Notes under the pieces: model-generated
Seen by the model: only the letters and a program-made list of their open reading frames with translations
Databases searched by the model: none
Told to the model about the DNA's origin: nothing
Source: UBA5859 sp041940025
Lineage (GTDB): Bacteria; Pseudomonadota; Gammaproteobacteria; UBA5859
Direction: 5' to 3'
DNA length: 64,000 nucleotides
Assembly: GCA_041940025.1 (NCBI GenBank)
Contig: JBGTSY010000014.1
Span: 1 to 64,000, forward strand
Position numbers and translations under genes: made by a program
Shown: positions 36,049 through 46,085 of the stretch, piece after piece
How the letters are laid out: every line of letters begins with the position of its first letter
How positions within the stretch are numbered: position 1 is the first letter of the stretch

Positions 36049-37365
36049 TTATTGGGAAGTTTTTTCTTGCTGTACAATTTGTACTCGTTCGGCGGAAAAA
36101 CGGCAGGAAAATTGGCTTCCCTCGCCAACCACACTGTGAATGTCCAGTTTGCCATCGTGTCGAATCAAGATGTGTTTAACGATAGCTAATCCCAAACCGG
36201 TCCCTCCTTTGTGCCGGGATCGCCCCACATCCACCCGATAGAAGCGCTCTGTGAGTCTAGGTAGATGGTTTTTGGGAATTCCCGGACCATTATCCGATAC
36301 TCGAAACTGCGCACCCTGCTCCGTTTTCTCCCAATAGACATCTATCCTTCCTCCCGCCTGCGTATATCGAACAGCATTAAAGACTAAATTGGAAAAGGCA
36401 CTGCGAATTTCCTGGGAATTCGCCAATAGCATCACGGACTCATCCAAATGACTCTCAATATGGTGCTCTTCATTACTTAACTGTCTCGCATCAGACACCA
36501 GCTCATTGATAATTTGACACACAGTGATCCAGGACTGATTTTGCGGTGGTTCACCGGTCTCCAGTTTGGACAAAGTGATCAGATCTTCAACAATCGAAAT
36601 CATACGCGCAGTTTGACGCTGCATGATGACAACCGGTTGACTCGTTTTGCTATCCGGCTCGGCCTCCGATTCTAATATTTCCAAATAACCGGTAATCACT
36701 GTCAGCGGGGTTTTTAATTCATGAGAAACATTGGAAATAAAATTTCGGCGCATATTTTCCAGCTTCTTCAGAAGCGTAATGTCTCGAGCGATGACCAATA
36801 AGCGACTATTACCATAAGGTACAATTTGAATGAATAAGATTTGGTTAGCGTCGATGGGAGAGGGAATTTCAACACCATCGCTATCAACGTGACTTTTCTG
36901 ATCATAGAAATTTAAAAAGGCGGGGTGTCGAATCAGATTATCCAAACGTTGACCGCCATCTTTTGGCCAGCGCAATCCCAGCAGTTCACGGGCGGAGGGA
37001 TTGCACCACTCAATATAGCCGTCTTCATCCAGTACTACCGTACCATCAGGCAAAGCTGCGGTCGCTTTGATAAAGCGTTTCAGCGTCTTTGACAGGGTTT
37101 TTTTACGCTGATTGTGCCTTTGTTGTCGGTTATAAAGATCATCAAAAATCTGCCCCCAAATACCCCGGGAGGTAGGAATATCCAACTGTTTATGGGAGCC
37201 TGTCCACGCCGCCAATTGTGCCAAATTGTAGACATGCCAGCCCAGTATAGCGAGAGTGGTCAGTAGCAATGCCAATAGAAACTCACCGATCAGCGCCCCT
37301 AAAAATCCACCTAACAATAGACCATATAGGTGTCGTAATAGTAGTTGGTGTGGAAACGGTTTCAA
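36049..37365 (-). CDS. phoR: Phosphate regulon sensor histidine kinase PhoR
   Basis: A 438-residue membrane sensor kinase. Two hydrophobic segments near the N-terminus (about 10-45) lack a large periplasmic loop, as expected for PhoR; a PAS domain (about 98-200) follows, then H215 in FISNVSHELKTPLT, N-box NLVFNAVRYT, DNGPGIP, and GGTGLGLAIVKH. TTG appears to be the start codon. phoB, normally immediately upstream, is absent; the upstream gene runs the other way. It lies 178 bases upstream of pstC on the same strand. Confidence 0.93.
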   Translation of the reverse strand: MKPFPHQLLLRHLYGLLLGGFLGALIGEFLLALLLTTLAILGWHVYNLAQLAAWTGSHKQLDIPTSRGIWGQIFDDLYNRQQRHNQRKKTLSKTLKRFIKATAALPDGTVVLDEDGYIEWCNPSARELLGLRWPKDGGQRLDNLIRHPAFLNFYDQKSHVDSDGVEIPSPIDANQILFIQIVPYGNSRLLVIARDITLLKKLENMRRNFISNVSHELKTPLTVITGYLEILESEAEPDSKTSQPVVIMQRQTARMISIVEDLITLSKLETGEPPQNQSWITVCQIINELVSDARQLSNEEHHIESHLDESVMLLANSQEIRSAFSNLVFNAVRYTQAGGRIDVYWEKTEQGAQFRVSDNGPGIPKNHLPRLTERFYRVDVGRSRHKGGTGLGLAIVKHILIRHDGKLDIHSVVGEGSQFSCRFSAERVQIVQQEKTSQ

Positions 37366-37544
37366 GTATGCCTCGCCTCTGCGTCTAATAGAGGTCTATT
37401 ATAAACAGGGTAGTTGGCTAGATTGCAGAGAAAATCAAGTATAATGTTGATTTAGAGAAAGGATTTGCTCTTTCACTTTTAAAACACATCCGCTACCCTT
37501 TTCGGTGGAAACGACCAATCAGATATGTATCACTCTATGGATAG

Positions 37545-38219
37545 GTGAAAATTTTGAAGAAATTACTCTGTATTTTAGTTTTGGTGCTGGCAAACACGCA
37601 TTTAAATGCGGAAACCGTAAAATATATTTCTGACCAACTGCAAGCACCTGCGCGTTCAGGACCCTCAACCAAGCATAAGATTCTACGCATGCTCAATGCG
37701 GGCAAACAGATCGTCGTGATCGAGAACTCTGATACCGGTTGGACCAAAATCAAGTTAAATAATGAAGACGAAGCTTGGGTGCTCACTCGTTACCTAATGA
37801 ATCAGCCGGCGGCGCGAGATCGGCTGGCAAAAGCAGAATCCGAATTGGCAAAATACCAAAATGAGAACGGCCGCTTAAAAAGAGAACTCAGTCAGGTCAC
37901 TTTGCAATCCAAAGAATTGAGCAGCACGGTAAATCAGGTCAAAAAAGACAATACACGTTTGAGTCAGGAGTATGAAAGTCTGGAGAAAACCGCTTCCAGC
38001 GCCATTGCTATCGACGCCGAACGCATGCAACTGAAAAGCCGTCTGGCACAGCTTGAGCAAGAATTTAAAATCCTCGAACAACAAAATGCCCGGCTCACGG
38101 ACCGCAGTAAGCGAGACTGGTTTATTGTGGGTGCCGCTGTCTTATTTGTCGGATTTGTATTGGGCTTAATCATTCCGAGAATTCGCTGGAATCGCAAGCA
38201 ATCCTGGGATTCCTTTTAA
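37545..38219 (+). CDS. SH3 domain membrane protein, TIGR04211/YgiM-like
   Basis: A 224-residue envelope protein: signal peptide (about 1-22, LLCILVLVLANTHLNA), bacterial SH3 domain (about 24-88, with PARSGPSTKHKILRML and GWTKIK), a coiled coil (about 92-185), then one C-terminal membrane helix (about 192-213) with basic cytoplasmic tail. This is the layout of the TIGR04211 family including E. coli YgiM. The start is GTG. The role is not established. It precedes argE by 26 bases in the same direction. Confidence 0.88.
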   Translation: MKILKKLLCILVLVLANTHLNAETVKYISDQLQAPARSGPSTKHKILRMLNAGKQIVVIENSDTGWTKIKLNNEDEAWVLTRYLMNQPAARDRLAKAESELAKYQNENGRLKRELSQVTLQSKELSSTVNQVKKDNTRLSQEYESLEKTASSAIAIDAERMQLKSRLAQLEQEFKILEQQNARLTDRSKRDWFIVGAAVLFVGFVLGLIIPRIRWNRKQSWDSF

Positions 38220-38245
38220 GCCGCTGAAAATCATTTAGACTCGAA

Positions 38246-39388
38246 ATGCGTCAACTAATTGAGCAAATGGACCAACTGGTGGCCACGCCGTCGGTCAGCT
38301 GCACTCACCCCGAATGGAATCAATCCAATCGTGGCGTCATCGATCTGCTCTGCAACTGGTTTCAAGACTACCAATTTGACACAGCGCAGCAAGCCATCCC
38401 CGGTCAACCGGGCAAGTTCAATATGGTAGCTAAAATTGGCAGTGGCAGCGGCGGCCTCCTGCTTTCGGGGCATTCCGACACGGTACCCTTCGATGAATCC
38501 CTTTGGCAGCAGAATCCGCTGAAGTTAACTGAAAAGGATTCCCGCTTCTACGGTCTCGGAACCGCAGATATGAAATGCTTCTTCGCACTAATATTAGAAG
38601 CAGTTCGACAATTGGAAAATATTACCTGGCGAGCACCGCTGTGGGTAATTGCCACCGCCGACGAAGAAAGCACCATGTCCGGTGCACGCTACCTGGCTCA
38701 ACAAGGTGGCATAGATGCAAAGTTCGCCCTCATTGGTGAGCCGACAGATCTGATCCCAATTAATCGCCATAAGGGTATTATGATGGAAGCCATTCGCATC
38801 CGTGGCGCATCAGGTCATTCAAGCGATCCCAGCCAAGGACGCAGCGCCTTAGAAGCCATGAGTAGCGCACTGCAAACCATTTTGCTCTGGCGAGACAGCT
38901 TGCAACAAAAGTATAAGAGCAGTGACTTCCAGGTTCCGGTGCCCACCTTAAATCTGGGCCGTATAGAAGGAGGCGATAATCCCAATCGCATTTGTGGCGC
39001 CTGTGAACTACATTTCGACTTACGCCCTCTTCCCGGCATGAGTCTGGATGATTTACGCGCAGAATTGACAAAACGCCTGGCACCGGTTGCGGATCAGTAC
39101 CGAGTGGAATTAACCATGGAATCCCTATTCCCAGGCGTGGCGCCAATGCACACCGCACCAGAGTCAGAGATTGTTAAAATATCAGAACAGTTCACCCAAC
39201 AGCGCGCTCAGTCGGTAGCTTTTTGTACCGAAGGACCTTTTTTCAATGACATGGGCATTGAGACGGTTATACTTGGTCCTGGAAGTATTCGACAGGCACA
39301 TCAACCAGATGAATATATCCCGGCAACACAGTTGCAGCCGACCATTGATATATTAAAAAAACTGATTCACCACTACTGCATTGCTTGA
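38246..39388 (+). CDS. argE: Acetylornithine deacetylase
   Basis: M20-family zinc peptidase-like enzyme hydrolysing N-acetylornithine to ornithine. It has 380 residues. Metal and catalytic motifs are LLSGHSDTVPFD, GLGTADMKCFFA, ATADEESTMSGA and GEPTDLIP, with the dimerisation-domain GHSSDPSQG. argA begins 3 bases after its stop, indicating translational coupling of the first and fifth steps of the linear arginine pathway. Confidence 0.95.
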   Translation: MRQLIEQMDQLVATPSVSCTHPEWNQSNRGVIDLLCNWFQDYQFDTAQQAIPGQPGKFNMVAKIGSGSGGLLLSGHSDTVPFDESLWQQNPLKLTEKDSRFYGLGTADMKCFFALILEAVRQLENITWRAPLWVIATADEESTMSGARYLAQQGGIDAKFALIGEPTDLIPINRHKGIMMEAIRIRGASGHSSDPSQGRSALEAMSSALQTILLWRDSLQQKYKSSDFQVPVPTLNLGRIEGGDNPNRICGACELHFDLRPLPGMSLDDLRAELTKRLAPVADQYRVELTMESLFPGVAPMHTAPESEIVKISEQFTQQRAQSVAFCTEGPFFNDMGIETVILGPGSIRQAHQPDEYIPATQLQPTIDILKKLIHHYCIA

Positions 39389-39391
39389 CAT

Positions 39392-40714
39392 ATGAACGCC
39401 CCGCTTACCGATTCTGAATCTGCGCAGTTCGTCAGTTGGTTTCGCCAATCCTTACCCTACATCCAAACTTTCCGAGACCAGACTTTTGTCATCGTGCTCG
39501 ACGGATACGCTATCGCCAGCAACAAGTTTCAAACACATATTCAAGACATCGCACTGCTGCATAGCATTGGCATCAAAACGGTGATTGTCCATGGTGCGGA
39601 GCCACAGGCCGTCGAACAGTTGCAACAACAAAAACTGATCACAAAGCATCAATTGCCCGATATCATTGACGCCAACATGATGCCCTGGATGCAACAATCC
39701 ATTGGTAATGTGAAGAGCAAAATTGAAGCGCAAATCTCCCTGGGTGTCAGTAATTCACCTTTAGCAGGCCACCGTATCCGAGTCGCCACTGGAAACTATC
39801 TCACAGCATTGCCACAAGGGGTGATCGATGGTCGAGACCATCTATTCGCTGGAAAATTGAGAAAAGTGGATGCGGACGCCATCAAACGGCAGTTAAAGGA
39901 TGCTTCTATCGTTCTGGTGTCACCGCTGGGATACTCATTTACCGGTGAGATGTTCTATCTTGATGCAAAAGAGGTGGCAACCCACATTGCCTTGAGTATC
40001 AAGGCAGCAAAATTAATATTCCTCACCGAAGATAGTTTAATTCGCACGCAGACTGGAGAATTGATCCGTGAGTTCAATCTCTCCCAAGCAGGATCTCTGT
40101 TATCAACTAACCAATCTGTGGCACTGAAGCAGGCGATCTCAGCCTGTCGCCAAGGAATCAAACGCAGTCATCTGTTGGATCACCACCAAGATGGTGCGTT
40201 ATTGGTGGAACTCTTTACTCGGGATGGGCTAGGCACACTTATCAGCGCCGGTGACTATCAAACGATTCGACCCGCTGAACCCAAAGATCTTGGTGGCCTC
40301 GAAGCACTGCTAGAACCTCTAATACAGCAGGGAATAATCGTACCCAGAACTCAAGCGCAAATAGAAGCACAACTGGCCGACTATTATGTAGAAACCCGAG
40401 ATGGCATGATAGTCGGCTCAGTGGCCCTACATAAATTCGCCAATACCCGAGTCGCGGAACTCGCCTGCCTGGCGGTGGATGAACGTTATCGCACTGAAGG
40501 ACGCGGTCAGGCATTGCTCGCAACTGCAGAAGAAATCGCGAGAAAAAATAATATAGATCAAATAGTTGTGCTAACAACACAGACCGCGCATTGGTTTGTC
40601 GAACGGGGTTATGCAGCCTGTTCAATTGAGGATCTCCCGGTAGAGAAAAAGCTGCTTTATAATCACAAACGCAATTCCAAGGCTTTTATAAAAAATCTGA
40701 ACGTCAAATCTTAA
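39392..40714 (+). CDS. argA: N-acetylglutamate synthase
   Basis: A 440-residue first enzyme of arginine synthesis. The N-terminal amino-acid-kinase-like domain (about 20-290) carries the arginine-binding regulatory site, and the C-terminal GNAT acetyltransferase domain (about 295-435) has ELACLAVDERYRTEGRGQAL with the acetyl-CoA loop. The classical bacterial ArgA fold suggests feedback inhibition by arginine. It pairs with argE. Confidence 0.95.
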   Translation: MNAPLTDSESAQFVSWFRQSLPYIQTFRDQTFVIVLDGYAIASNKFQTHIQDIALLHSIGIKTVIVHGAEPQAVEQLQQQKLITKHQLPDIIDANMMPWMQQSIGNVKSKIEAQISLGVSNSPLAGHRIRVATGNYLTALPQGVIDGRDHLFAGKLRKVDADAIKRQLKDASIVLVSPLGYSFTGEMFYLDAKEVATHIALSIKAAKLIFLTEDSLIRTQTGELIREFNLSQAGSLLSTNQSVALKQAISACRQGIKRSHLLDHHQDGALLVELFTRDGLGTLISAGDYQTIRPAEPKDLGGLEALLEPLIQQGIIVPRTQAQIEAQLADYYVETRDGMIVGSVALHKFANTRVAELACLAVDERYRTEGRGQALLATAEEIARKNNIDQIVVLTTQTAHWFVERGYAACSIEDLPVEKKLLYNHKRNSKAFIKNLNVKS

Positions 40715-40789
40715 ACTAGATTAGTAGATTAAGCTGAGGAACACGTCCGCCGCTAAGTTATAAAGTAAATTCTTTTATCGGTCTGCAGG

Positions 40790-41605
40790 ATGGGAAAACC
40801 GACTAAATTTTCGGATATTTCAATATTATTGGTGGAGCCCTCCTCCTCCCAGCATCTGTTTATCCGTCGACAATTGGAGTCATTTGGCATCGTTGACCTG
40901 CGTTGGGCAGTCAATGGCAAACGCGCCGCCTTTGAAATTAGGGATCGTGTGCCACATCTTCTTATCAGCTCCATGCATTTGACCGATACCACTGGCAAAG
41001 ATTTGCTGCTGACGATTCGTGAGATCCCCCAGTGGGGCAATATTCCTTTTTTACTGATGACCAGTGAGACAGAAGAACGCTATCTTGAACCGATCAAGCA
41101 AGCTGGCGCCTTAGCCATATTATCTAAGCCATTCGAACCATCTGATCTACGTCACGCGCTCAATGCCACTTTAGATATTTTCGATCCGGAACTGATTGAG
41201 CTACCGGACAAAGAGCTTTCTAATACACATGTATTAATAGTGGACGATAGCCCTACTGCGAGGAAACATATTAAGAAAGTACTCTCCAGTTTAGGGTTTC
41301 AAAATTTCTGTGAAGCTGAAAATGGCGAGCAAGGCATCGAATTCTTACAACGAGACCATTTCGATTTAATTGTCACGGACTACCATATGCCTCGCTTGAA
41401 TGGCCATGGATTCCTCACTTTCATTCGCAATTTTAGTGAAAAAACCGCTACCCCGGTAATTATGATAAGTTCAAAAATGGATCAGCAAATGATCACCAGC
41501 ATTGAACAACATCATATGACCGCATATTGCGACAAACCATTCTTACCTGATACGGTCAGAAACTTGATCATGCAACTAGTGGTCGAACCAAGGTATCACA
41601 CCTAA
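40790..41605 (+). CDS. Response regulator with two receiver domains, first one degenerate
   Basis: A 271-residue protein made of two receivers. Receiver 2 (about 146-265) is complete: D152/D153, phospho-acceptor D197 in IVTDYHMPRLNG, S/T and K in CDKPF. Receiver 1 (about 10-128) lacks the acidic pair (VEPSSS) and has S61 where the phospho-acceptor Asp should be (LLISSMHL), but keeps K113 in LSKPFEP, so it cannot be phosphorylated in the usual way and may be a binding module. No output domain. It follows argA by 75 bases; no partner kinase is near. Confidence 0.88.
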   Translation: MGKPTKFSDISILLVEPSSSQHLFIRRQLESFGIVDLRWAVNGKRAAFEIRDRVPHLLISSMHLTDTTGKDLLLTIREIPQWGNIPFLLMTSETEERYLEPIKQAGALAILSKPFEPSDLRHALNATLDIFDPELIELPDKELSNTHVLIVDDSPTARKHIKKVLSSLGFQNFCEAENGEQGIEFLQRDHFDLIVTDYHMPRLNGHGFLTFIRNFSEKTATPVIMISSKMDQQMITSIEQHHMTAYCDKPFLPDTVRNLIMQLVVEPRYHT

Positions 41606-41729
41606 TACCCTGCACCACTGTATAGTGATTTGTTAACGGGATCACTTTTCCCTTCTTCTTAGATTGCCTGCATCGGATCCTAGGGCTTGTTAATATTCAA
41701 ATATCAGTGTAGAACTGCTACCGATTTAA

Positions 41730-42794
41730 TTAGCGAATACGCGCCATCATCCACATTCCCACGGCTAGAAATAATACACTCGGGATTGTCGCGCCTAACC
41801 AAGTGGGATACGCGTATACCAGACTCATTTGCCCAGTCGTCTTATTGATAATATAGAATCCAAATCCGGCTAGCGCACCAGTCACTATTCGCTGCCCCAT
41901 ACCAATGGACCGCATTGGCCCAAAGACAAAAGGAATAGCTAAAAATATCATTACCATTGATGACACAGGTAGTAGCAATTTATTCCAAAAGGCCAATTCA
42001 TATCGACCCGCCTCCAACTCATTTTGATGCAGAAACTGCATGGTGTCGTAGAGCCCTCGGGCGGACAGCTTATCGGGATCGATCATCACTGAATTGATCA
42101 CACCGGGATTTAGGGAGGAATCCCAAGAGGCTTCGCTCAACTCTTCGGTGATAATGCGATCGGGGAGAAATTCACTGCGCACAATCTGGTTTAGAGTCCA
42201 AGTTCTTTGGCGATAATGGGCGCGTTCTGCAAATACCGTGGACTGAAGTTTCCACTCCTTGTTAAATTCGTAAATCGTAATACCGGAAAACAGTCCTCCT
42301 GGAAATACTTTATCGATATGAATAAATCGCTGGCCATCCCTTGCCCAGTACCCCCTTTCGGCACGCATCAGACTGTCCCCTGAGATGGCCGCAGTACGAA
42401 CCCGATTCCCGTACTGCTCTGCCGCCGGTGCAACGAATTCGCCCAGTACCACTACTGCCACCAAGACTAATATGCCGAAACGCATCACTGTACGAAAAAT
42501 CTGCATAATAGAGGCACCCGCAGCTTGCATGACGATCAACTCTTGACTACTCCCCAACATGCCTAATCCCAAGGTAGTGCCAATTAACGCTATCATGGGA
42601 AACATTTCGTAAGTTCGGCGAGGCACAGAGGTCAACACATATTGAATTGCAAGCCAGCTTGTATAGTCTCCTTTACCCACATCCCCCATTTCATCCACCA
42701 TGGATAAAAACAGATCCAATCCCAATATCACAAATAGCGTCGCCATGCCTGCTAGTGAAACAGATCTCACTATGTAATTTCCGAGAATCACCAT
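41730..42794 (-). CDS. lptG: LPS export ABC transporter permease LptG
   Basis: A 354-residue inner-membrane permease of LptB2FG, which extracts lipopolysaccharide for transport to the outer membrane. Six hydrophobic helices in two groups of three flank a periplasmic beta-jellyroll (about 125-265). FPMIALIGTTLGLGMLGSSQEL is split by the coupling-helix region typical of the family. ATG overlaps the lptF stop by one base (TAATG). Confidence 0.95.
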   Translation of the reverse strand: MVILGNYIVRSVSLAGMATLFVILGLDLFLSMVDEMGDVGKGDYTSWLAIQYVLTSVPRRTYEMFPMIALIGTTLGLGMLGSSQELIVMQAAGASIMQIFRTVMRFGILVLVAVVVLGEFVAPAAEQYGNRVRTAAISGDSLMRAERGYWARDGQRFIHIDKVFPGGLFSGITIYEFNKEWKLQSTVFAERAHYRQRTWTLNQIVRSEFLPDRIITEELSEASWDSSLNPGVINSVMIDPDKLSARGLYDTMQFLHQNELEAGRYELAFWNKLLLPVSSMVMIFLAIPFVFGPMRSIGMGQRIVTGALAGFGFYIINKTTGQMSLVYAYPTWLGATIPSVLFLAVGMWMMARIR

Positions 42795-43897
42795 TAGTAT
42801 CTTACCCTCAACCAGGCGCGGCTAAATGTACCCGTAAAGTAGAGCCAATAAATTACGGTCATGACAAACAAAGCGAGGTGCACCACCCATAAACCTACAG
42901 ACACGGGTAATTCGCCTTTCACTATCGAAGCACGTGAAATGGTCAATAGGTTCACATATAGAATGTAGATTAATACCCCCGGTACAATGCGTGAAAATCG
43001 ACCCGATCTAGGCGCAGTGCGGCTAAGAGGCACAGCCAACAGGGCCAACAACCAGATGGCAATGGGTAAAGATAGGCGCCACTGCAACTCCGACTGCATG
43101 TAGGGGTGCTTATCCTCAAGCAACTGCTTAAAGGGTAAAGCGTTGGATCGAATCCTCGTCTCTGCGGTCGATTTTGGTCTTAGTTCGAAGCCATACTCTT
43201 CGAAAGAGACGACACGGTAATCCGCTCTACCGGGTATCCCCTGGTAAAGATGGCCCTCCTGCAAAACTAAATATTGATGTCCATTCTCGACATCTTGACG
43301 CTGTTCGCCCGTCATCGCTGCCCACACTTCCACTCGACCGTGAGGATCCGGTGCATTGATTCCGCGCGCCACAAACACGCCCTGCAACTGCGCGCGATCT
43401 TTGCTTAGCTCCTCAACAAAAAGCAGTCGATTACCGTCGCTAGAGAGTTGGAATCTGCCAGGCGCCAGAGTTTGCAACTGAGATTGATCTTTGATTCTCG
43501 CCAGTAGCTTAGATTCCTCAGCAGCCGCCCAAGGCGAAAGATATGCCGTGAGAGCAAATACCAGCAGCGCAACGGGAGTGACGGCTATCAACACATGCCA
43601 GCCCAGTTGCAGAAACGATATACCCGATGCTTGTAACGCGGTCATTTCTGAATCCCGATAAAATCTGCCCAATGCGAACAACACCGCGAGAAACAGAGAC
43701 AAAGGCAACATCTCACCCAAATATCTGGGGATCTTAATGAGCACCAGGGTCAACAGCGCTTCTGTGGGAATGTCCCCAGCAGTGGCATCCGCCAAATAGT
43801 TGACCAAACGGCCGCTAATCACAATCATCAGCAACAGTAGACTAATTGCCAAAAAAGCTATCCAAATCTCCTTGGATAAATATCTTGAAAGTATCAA
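42794..43897 (-). CDS. lptF: LPS export ABC transporter permease LptF
   Basis: A 367-residue partner of LptG in the lipopolysaccharide transporter, with the same six-helix plus periplasmic jellyroll plan; the SEMTALQASGISFLQLG coupling region is clear. It begins at TTG with GAGAGGG upstream. lptF-lptG are divergent from pepA, the common gammaproteobacterial order. Confidence 0.95.
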   Translation of the reverse strand: MILSRYLSKEIWIAFLAISLLLLMIVISGRLVNYLADATAGDIPTEALLTLVLIKIPRYLGEMLPLSLFLAVLFALGRFYRDSEMTALQASGISFLQLGWHVLIAVTPVALLVFALTAYLSPWAAAEESKLLARIKDQSQLQTLAPGRFQLSSDGNRLLFVEELSKDRAQLQGVFVARGINAPDPHGRVEVWAAMTGEQRQDVENGHQYLVLQEGHLYQGIPGRADYRVVSFEEYGFELRPKSTAETRIRSNALPFKQLLEDKHPYMQSELQWRLSLPIAIWLLALLAVPLSRTAPRSGRFSRIVPGVLIYILYVNLLTISRASIVKGELPVSVGLWVVHLALFVMTVIYWLYFTGTFSRAWLRVRY

Positions 43898-44067
43898 TTA
43901 TCCCTCTCATCTGAACAAATTATTGCACCATTTTCTGCAATATAGAGTACACTTAGAGCTTTGAATGTGAACGTATTCATCTCGCACATTCTCTCCTTAT
44001 AGGGTGATTCCAGTAATTTACCAAAATTCAATCTTATTTATTAGGATTTTCTAGTTAGAGAATAATT

Positions 44068-45579
44068 ATGGAATTCAGTGTAAAAAGCGGTAGTCCAGAA
44101 AAACAGCGTACAGCTTGCGTCGTGGTGGGTGTCTTCGAACCTCGTCGTCTGTCTCCTATAGCCGAACAACTGGATAACGTCTCGGGCGGATTTCTAAGTA
44201 ATTTGTTGCGCCGCGGCGATATGGAAGGCAAGTTTGGGCAGGTTTTATTGCTGCACAATGTTCCCAATACCCTGTGTGATCGCGTGTTACTTGTGGGTTG
44301 CGGCCGAGAACGTGAACTCGGAGATCAACAATATAGGAAAATTATTGGCAAGGCTATCCACACACTAAATGACACGGGCTCTATGGAGGCGGTCTGTTTC
44401 CTCACAGAGCTAAACGTCAAGGGACGAGACATCGGCTGGAAAGTGCGACACGGAGTGGAAGCCAGCACTGAGGCTCTATACCGTTTCGACAAATTTAAAT
44501 CCAAAAAAGACTCCGCTAGACGACCAGTACGTAAATTAGTCTACAGCGTACCGACCCGTCGCGATCTACCAGGCGGTGAACAAGCAGTACAAGAAGGATT
44601 AGCTATCAGTAGCGGTATCAACTTCTGTAAAGATCTGGCTAATATGCCGCCTAATGTTTGTCACCCCACCTACTTGGCAGAAGAGGCTCTGGCATTGGCA
44701 GGACGCAGTGACAATCTCAAGGTCACCATCCTGGAACAAGCAGAGATGGAAAAACTGCGCATGGGAGCCTTACTGTCTGTGGCGCGAGGTAGCAGCCAGC
44801 CGCCGAAACTGATCATCATGGAGTACCAGGGAGGCGCTAAACCTGAAAAGCCAATTGTGCTGATCGGCAAAGGCGTCACCTTCGATAGTGGGGGCATCTC
44901 CATTAAGCCGGGCGCAAACATGGATGAAATGAAATACGACATGTGCGGTGCCGCATCGGTGTTTGGTACTCTCTCCACAGTGACCAGACTAAAACCGCAA
45001 CTCAATGTAGTCGGTATCGTTGCCGCCGTGGAGAATATGCCTGACGGCAATGCCAGTCGGCCAGGCGATATTGTGACAAGCATGTCCGGCACCACCATCG
45101 AAATACTCAATACCGATGCCGAAGGACGATTGATATTGTGTGATGCCATCACTTATGCGAAAAAATTTAATCCCGCCGTGGTGATCGATATCGCCACTCT
45201 CACGGGTGCGTGCGTCGTCGCCTTAGGGGACCAACATTGCGGTTTAATGAGTAACCATAATCCTCTCGCCCACGATTTGGGAAATGCCGGTCGCAGCAGT
45301 ACCGATCTCGCATGGCGGCTACCGCTCTCAGAAGAGTATGCAAAGCAGCTACAGAGTAATTTTGCCGATCTCTCCAATATCGGTGGACGGGGAGCCGGTA
45401 CCATCACTGCCGGCTGTTTCTTGCAACATTTTGCCAAACGTTATCAATGGGCACACCTGGATATCGCCGGTGTGGCTTGGCATAGCGGCAAAGAGAAAGG
45501 CGCCACAGGACGTCCGGTGCCATTGCTCACCCAATACATCATTGATCGATGGCACGAAAAACTCGCTGAAGCCAAGTAG
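44068..45579 (+). CDS. pepA: Leucyl aminopeptidase (cytosol aminopeptidase)
   Basis: M17 dizinc aminopeptidase of 503 residues, normally a hexamer; PepA also acts as a DNA-binding protein in some species. Metal and active-site motifs are GKGVTFDSGGISIKPG, MKYDMCGAA and the signature NTDAEGRL. ATG follows a weak GAGAATAATT leader. The pepA-holC-valS order is conserved in gammaproteobacteria. Confidence 0.97.
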   Translation: MEFSVKSGSPEKQRTACVVVGVFEPRRLSPIAEQLDNVSGGFLSNLLRRGDMEGKFGQVLLLHNVPNTLCDRVLLVGCGRERELGDQQYRKIIGKAIHTLNDTGSMEAVCFLTELNVKGRDIGWKVRHGVEASTEALYRFDKFKSKKDSARRPVRKLVYSVPTRRDLPGGEQAVQEGLAISSGINFCKDLANMPPNVCHPTYLAEEALALAGRSDNLKVTILEQAEMEKLRMGALLSVARGSSQPPKLIIMEYQGGAKPEKPIVLIGKGVTFDSGGISIKPGANMDEMKYDMCGAASVFGTLSTVTRLKPQLNVVGIVAAVENMPDGNASRPGDIVTSMSGTTIEILNTDAEGRLILCDAITYAKKFNPAVVIDIATLTGACVVALGDQHCGLMSNHNPLAHDLGNAGRSSTDLAWRLPLSEEYAKQLQSNFADLSNIGGRGAGTITAGCFLQHFAKRYQWAHLDIAGVAWHSGKEKGATGRPVPLLTQYIIDRWHEKLAEAK

Positions 45580-45582
45580 ATC

Positions 45583-46020
45583 GTGACCAGAGTTGATTTT
45601 TACATACTCAATTTCGATGTTCCCCGCGCGCGATTTCGCATGGCGTGCCGTCTGTGTGATAAAGCCTATCAACACCAACAACACATCTATGTACACACAC
45701 AGACGCCTGTGCACGCGGAGTTGATGAACGAGTTGCTGTGGACAGAAACTGAAGAGACATTTCTACCCCACGGCCTGATAGGCGAAGAACCAGAGGCGCC
45801 GATCTTAATCGGCCACCATCAGGATACGAACTCAGACGCACCGATATTGATTAATCTGGATCTTCAAGTCCCCCTGTTTTTCAGCCAATTTGACCGCGTT
45901 ATGGAAATTGTACCGACAGAGGACGAACACCGTCGTTTGGTGCGAGAACATTATCGATTCTACAAAGAACGAGGCTATCCGGTGAAAACCCATGAAATAA
46001 AAAAGAACCCATTTCGCTAG
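45583..46020 (+). CDS. holC: DNA polymerase III chi subunit
   Basis: A 145-residue chi subunit linking the clamp loader to SSB. Recognised by the N-terminal VDFYILN, ACRLCDKAYQ and LLWTETEETFLPH, and by its position between pepA and valS. The start is GTG, 3 bases after the pepA stop. Confidence 0.92.
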   Translation: MTRVDFYILNFDVPRARFRMACRLCDKAYQHQQHIYVHTQTPVHAELMNELLWTETEETFLPHGLIGEEPEAPILIGHHQDTNSDAPILINLDLQVPLFFSQFDRVMEIVPTEDEHRRLVREHYRFYKERGYPVKTHEIKKNPFR

Positions 46021-46085
46021 TAAAAATAGGATCAGAACAGCACAATCGTTCCTATATAGTTCAACCAGCACACAGACCGACTTCT

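Noticed and set aside
41624..41649. Weak hairpin AGTGAT/ATCACT followed by TTTT between the two-receiver regulator and lptG
   Set aside because: Six-base AT-rich stem with 11-base loop is too weak to call as a terminator.
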